Shown here one piece after another: positions 59,040 through 64,000 of a DNA stretch of 64,000 bases; position 1 is the first letter of the stretch; each line of letters begins with the position of its first letter. The DNA comes from Carallia brachiata (lineage: Eukaryota > Streptophyta > Magnoliopsida > Malpighiales > Rhizophoraceae): contig JADCRB010000013.1 in the NCBI GenBank assembly GCA_021464245.1, positions 9,478,095 through 9,542,094 of the forward strand, read 5' to 3'. Made by a program: the position numbers and the translations under genes. The notes under the pieces are model-generated. The model was given only the letters and a program-made list of their open reading frames with translations, ran no database searches and was not told the DNA's origin.

Positions 59040-62000
59040 GATTCCGCAATACTGTTTACCGGGCGGATGGGTTTTTTTCTCCCTTTATTTAATAAATTCC
59101 TAAATCAGGATTTGGCCTGTAAATATGCAGGGTATATATATATATGCTACTTGATCAAATACAACATCAGATAACAGTGATTAATCGAAAAGTTTGATAT
59201 TTGACTCACATCATTGCTACGTCATTTTTGACATGAAAAAGATTTGGATTATAATAAAGCACAAATATCACAACAAATAATTTTAAAAAGATAATAAAAT
59301 TTCATTCAAGTGCATCACATTATTATCTATTCTTCAAAAGACACTCTCCTAGTTAATTTTTAAATTTATATTTTAAAAGTCTTAAGTTTTAATTTAGAAA
59401 CAAGAATATTAAATTTATAAAGAGTATAAAACTATCTTATTATATAACTTATGATTCAACGTGTCTTTTAAAAAAACATAGACTTTTTTTTAGATTAATA
59501 TATAAAAATATCATTAATTTTGTGTAAAATAATAAATTTAATACTAATTTTAAAAAATAATAGTTTACTCTTTTTTGAATTTTTTTAAATAAATCTAATA
59601 TGCAATAATTTCATATAAACAAAATTTATCAGTTTTGATAATATATTTATAAAAATATAACTGATAAATTAATATCTGGTGACATGTATGATTGTCACGT
59701 TGTCAAAATAGATTAGTTCTATTTAAAAAAATTCATAATATATTAGATTTGTTATTAAAAATTCAAAAAGAAGTAAATTATTACTTTTTAAAATTAATAT
59801 TAGACGTATTATTTTAAATAAAGTTTATGATATTTTTTTATATTAATTTTTTTAAAATTTTTTTCTGAGCAATCAGAAAAATATGTCATTATGAAAATAG
59901 AAGAGCTTGAACCAATGAGTTCTTTTTGACATCGATGGCATCTTGAACGAATTTCTTACACGCCCACGCATTAGGCAAGTTCATTTTGCACTATTGACAC
60001 ATCAGAAATGAATCAATTGATGGCCTTCCAAATTCGAGTATTGCAACAAAAATGGCAACGCATTTGGAATGGAAATTTCTTTACAGAAGCAATTACTCAG
60101 ACATAGATTGTTCAACTAACATCATACTTCTTTACTTTTATCTCTTTTCATTAACTGAATTTGTTGTTGTTATAATAATATTTGTATCATTTTATTAATT
60201 GTATCCGCTTATATTCATCAGAATTTATTTATGTTTCTTTGAACTTAATAATAGGCAGTTATTAGTCCATTATTTAATATTAATTGTTAGTAAGAAAAAG
60301 AGTTTTTACCCATGTCCATGATCTTTGAAAGATTGTTTTTGTACTCAAATTCTACCAAATTTTAGGTCACTTGAACATTTGAAAGAGATTTTATTTTCTT
60401 GTTTTAAAACAATAAAAAACCTCCCAATAAACAGATATGAGGCCATTGGAAATATAGAATTGTGTGGGTGGTCTGCACAGAACTTATAAAATAGAGCTGC
60501 AATCAATAGGGTTCAGACTCTAATGCGTCATAGCTTGTGGATAGGTCCATACCTAAAAACTGACCAAATTAAAGTAGAGGACAAAGCCATCAATCAAGCC
60601 ATACTCATTTTATAGCTTCAAACCCCACACCTGTTGTGGGCTGATGTTTCATGTCATCTTAAAAGGACAACGCTAGCAGAAACAAAATGTTTGCGCATTA
60701 TTATTAATTAAAGGTTTATCAAGTGGACCTATCCTTCGCCGGAAAACATGGAGATATCAATATTTATTTTTAAATTTTTAAATTTTTTACATTAAAATTT
60801 TAAATTTTTTGATATGTTATTTTAAATTTTAAATTTTTTAATTTTTTATCAAATCATTCTCTCTATTTATCAAAAGTGATCAATTTATTAAAAAATAATT
60901 TTAATTTTACAAAAAATTATTTTAAAAAATATTAAATATATAAATTGAATGTCTTTTGTATCAAAAATATGCATATTGTCTATTTAATTCGTATATTTGT
61001 TAATTAAAAAAATATTTAATATGCGTATTTTGTTGATAAAAAATATTTAATTCATATATTTAACCTTTTTTAAATAATTTTTATTAAATTAAACTCATTT
61101 ATTAATCAATTAATTACTTTTTGTAATTTAAAGGACTGATGTAGTATAAAATTAAAAAGTTTATAATTCAAATGAAATGTCAAAAAACTTTAAAACTCAA
61201 ATTTAAAAAAACTTAAAGATTTAGAATTAAAAATATTAATTTTCCAAAAAATAAGTTGTCCAAAACCAAAGTGCTGGACTGGAAGCAAAGTGCAAAAGAG
61301 ATATTGGTGAGATTTTATATATAGAATTTAAGTAATATATATTATTAAATAATTAAATTATTTTTAAAAAATAAATTATAGAATATCGTGAAATAAATTG
61401 TTTAGATACTTTAGTGTCACTTAAAATACAAGTATATAACAGCGCTCAAGTGCACATCAGGTTTTTAACCTATTTCTATATGCGTTTACCATGTGTGTTC
61501 CAACCAAGATGAGGAGATTGAAAATTCGTCTTGTCCTTGGGACAGCCTTGTAAATGAAGGCACAAAGGTCATTTTCTTTCACTAAACATTAATGAAGTCT
61601 CCGCCTTACATTTATGCTGCATCTCCCATCTACCAATTTCGCCCATTTCCTTTTCGATCTGTCAAAAAAAAAAAGAAAAAAAAACAAATATTATAGTGCT
61701 CCAAAAAAAAAAAGGGGACCGTCATTGGCATAAAGTCATTGTTCATGTAGGAGTGAGTGGGAGCTAGAAATCCCGATTCAACCACTTTCAGAAACAACGC
61801 ACTATCCGTGCATTAGCAATTTTAAGTTACCATTTTCACACCTAAAAACCCGAACGATAACGAACTTAAGTCTCATTTTTCGTCGAGTTGATGCACATAA
61901 TATTAACAAGTGAGCCACACAATTTCAAGAGATGAGATTTTTTAATTTAAATTCTCTAAAGGGAAGTTAAGCTAGTTAACTAAATATCAAATGGAAAAAA

Positions 62001-62870
62001 TTAATAAGTATGATTTCAGTTCTATTATCTATGACATTTTTTTTGGGTGGCTTGACAGTCCAAGGAGGATACTTGTTCTTTAAACTGGATTAACAACTCA
62101 TCTACGATTTTATCTCAGTTGTTAACTTTGGATATTACCTCTTAATATATTCCACAACCTTTTCAATCAAAAAAAATCTATGAGCATAAAATATTACACT
62201 ATAAAAATGAATCAACATAACACAAAGCACCTTCAAGAATACCACTCAAATCGTGGTCAATTTCTTCCAATTCTTGAATTCAAAGATTGGACTTGTTGAA
62301 GCAAGTGTATTTGGACAAAAACACTACATGGCTTGGGGAAGGAACCACCGGCATTGTCCCATGTGATCACACGTGAAAGGTCCACGTGCAGGTCAAAGTC
62401 ATGTGATTAATTATCAGGGTAGAATTCTAGCATTGCCAATGAAGTTAATTTCCATATCTTGAGATTTGCTTTTGGTAGATCTTGTATTGGAATTTGTTAC
62501 ATACAACAAGGTTTCTGTATTGAGGACCATAGGTGTTGGTTTATAGACAGCATGGGCTCGAGGGCTTAGCAACGTTGTTATAGAGACAGAGTCGCTACTT
62601 ACACACTACATAAGATAGTTATGTCTAATTGGGAGTCGAACTCTCACCGATTTATCCTTACAGTTTCTTGAACCTATTTTGGCACTGCAAGTTGTAAAAC
62701 ACGCTCAAGGAAAGGAACTCTTGTATAGGTTTTACGGCTAAGGGCTTCAGACCATGCCATTATAGTGATTTAAAATTGTCCCCCACCTGATTTGCTCGCC
62801 CTGCCGCAAGCTTACTCTGTGGGAATGAGTCTGCCTCGTGGTGGCTCGTTTAATTTTTTTTTTGGAAAAA
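59040..62870. other. AT-rich intergenic region with MITE-like repeat
   Basis: No gene recognised. The stretch includes a (TA)n run near 59,135, a palindrome-like repeat at about 60,750-61,240 described separately, and poly(A) tracts near 61,665 and 61,705. Around 62,560-62,840 the base composition is less AT-rich, but no ORF, tRNA or known repeat could be supported. Confidence 0.55.
60750..61240. mobile_element. Diverged long-inverted-repeat MITE
   Basis: It resembles the element at 25,382-25,881 along its length (for example AAAAATATGCATATTGTCTATTTAATTCGTATATTTGTT in both, with small changes) and has the same inverted arms. The ends are decayed and I see no clear target duplication, so it is an older copy. 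Confidence 0.65.
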
Positions 62871-62872
62871 TA

Positions 62873-63090
62873 TAGGTAGACGGGATTTGGTAGACGGAGA
62901 ATAGACGCGAGAATTTTTTTCTGCAACTAGATAGTTTTTTTGTGCAATGAGTTGCAACAAATTTTGAAATATTTTTTCATCTATTTTTTCGTTATAGAAA
63001 TTAAGCACCCGGTTGCACAAATAAACCACCTGATTGCACAAAAAAAATTTTCGGTCTATTTTCGGTCCACCTAATTTCGTCTATCTAACT
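62873..63090. mobile_element. MITE related to the unit C Mutator-like MITE
   Basis: The left end (GGTAGACGGGATTTGGTAGA, continuing to about 62,911) and the reverse complement of the right end (about 63,050-63,087) match over about 34 bp. The interior has the same GTTGCACAAA inverted motifs as 23,946-24,170. Exact ends and target duplication are uncertain. Confidence 0.55.
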
Positions 63091-64000
63091 GGACTCTTTT
63101 TTTTTTCCCTTGTCCTGTTTCTGTTTTTTTCAGAATTAAAAAAAAAAAAAAAAGCAAATCTTCTATTATGAGGATGATTAGGGGATATAAAATCTTATCT
63201 CATTTTCATGGGATAAGATTAATAAATTAATACTTATCTTCATCTGGATAGAAGGAACAAAATAATTCGATTGTAAATATCAATAAATAAGTGATTTCCC
63301 AAAATACGCCAATAACCATCCGATTGTCAACGTCGTACGGTTTCATTCTATCAACTTGAGCATGAACTTATCTGACCATGATATGTCTCGCTTTTGTCCC
63401 TGTATAGGATTGATAAGGCATAAATGATGGCCCTAAGGAAACTTGCTCATGTTCCTTCTCCTAATAGCCTTTGGCAATGAACAGTTTTTCTTCCCGTGCA
63501 TGTCATTATTACTGTCGGCAGACAAATGGTACATGACGAGATGACCATAAATTGAATGAGATTTTATTGTAATTTTTGCTGCAAAATTTAATTTTTAATA
63601 ATGTTAAATTAATTATACAATTTATTTAATAATATTAAATATTATGTTTATTTTTTTAATTTAATCATCTAATAACATATATCACGTTGATTTTAATTTG
63701 ATCTTCTTAAGAAATTTCACCCAAAATTTCCTTCCACTATAAGGACGCAAACTTTCTTGATGCAGAATAAATATAGATGAGATGATATTATTACATATTT
63801 ATAGGCTTTACTTTATTGTAATTTACAATTATGTACTCTTAAAATTATTTTATCTAATAAATGAAAAAATATGAGTAATATTTTACAATTTCGTCAGAAA
63901 GTCTTGCGACTCTATATTTAAGAAGAACAAGACCATATGATTACGGTATCTTTTACACTAAACGATAAATTATAGGTTTAAATTCACTATTAAATCTCAA
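63091..64000. other. AT-rich intergenic sequence to window end
   Basis: Poly(T)/poly(A) tracts at 63,099-63,108 and 63,139-63,153 and otherwise unremarkable AT-rich sequence. No gene or repeat boundary was recognised. Confidence 0.5.

Noticed and set aside
62620..62660. GAGTTCGACTCCC-type sequence (reverse strand) as a tRNA
   Set aside because: Only a T-arm-like stretch is present; no cloverleaf could be formed around it.
1..64000. CRISPR arrays, bacterial operons, phage or organelle inserts
   Set aside because: No regularly spaced repeat-spacer pattern, no prokaryotic gene organisation, and all recognisable genes are intron-bearing or family-typical plant nuclear genes.

Overview
This is nuclear DNA from a flowering plant, most likely a dicot. 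The genes have GT-AG introns and belong to plant-type families (ITPK, CCCH-WD40, TMEM41B-like, RBM34/Nop12-like, TPR). The intergenic DNA is AT-rich and full of MITEs, a hAT-type element and a plant L1-type LINE. The species cannot be named from the sequence alone. No prokaryotic, viral or organellar segment was recognised.

About 1-55,000 is a nested tandem segmental duplication. The inferred ancestral order, left to right, is ITPK (-), a long spacer, VTT/TMEM41B-like gene (+), ZFWD zinc-finger WD40 gene (-), RBM34-like gene (-). Unit A (1-19,200) starts about 400 bp upstream of an ITPK gene whose body lies left of the window. It holds an intact VTT gene (13,738-16,233) and ZFWD copy 1 (17,686-18,885). 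Unit C (19,205-33,462) restarts inside the spacer, carries a frameshifted VTT copy (28,574-31,203), has lost ZFWD by deletion near 32,318, and ends in the 3' part of the RBM34-like gene. At 33,462 that fragment is fused to the 5' half of ITPK (33,463-33,978), which starts unit B. Unit B (to about 55,030) has a VTT copy with a deleted 5' leader and a frameshift (44,733-47,373), ZFWD copy 2 (48,832-50,031; protein identical to copy 1) and the full-length RBM34-like gene (51,681-54,951; one apparent +1 frameshift in exon 1).

Each unit carries private transposon insertions: a 3,076-bp hAT-like element in A that has captured three exons of a CCDC22-like gene; a 5'-truncated LINE, a Mutator-like MITE and two long-inverted-repeat MITEs in C; a 477-bp Harbinger-like MITE in B. 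Empty sites in the sister units make these clean markers of relative age.

Right of the array (55,030-64,000) is single-copy sequence with one three-exon TPR-like gene (57,216-58,742, -) under a G-box-rich upstream region, then about 5 kb of AT-rich DNA with two more MITE-like repeats.

The genes do not form a pathway. They are housekeeping neighbours: inositol phosphate kinase, ER lipid scramblase-family protein, putative RNA-binding WD40 protein, nucleolar ribosome-biogenesis factor and TPR protein. The interest lies in how the duplication made redundant copies, a chimeric ITPK/RBM34 transcription unit and a captured gene fragment.
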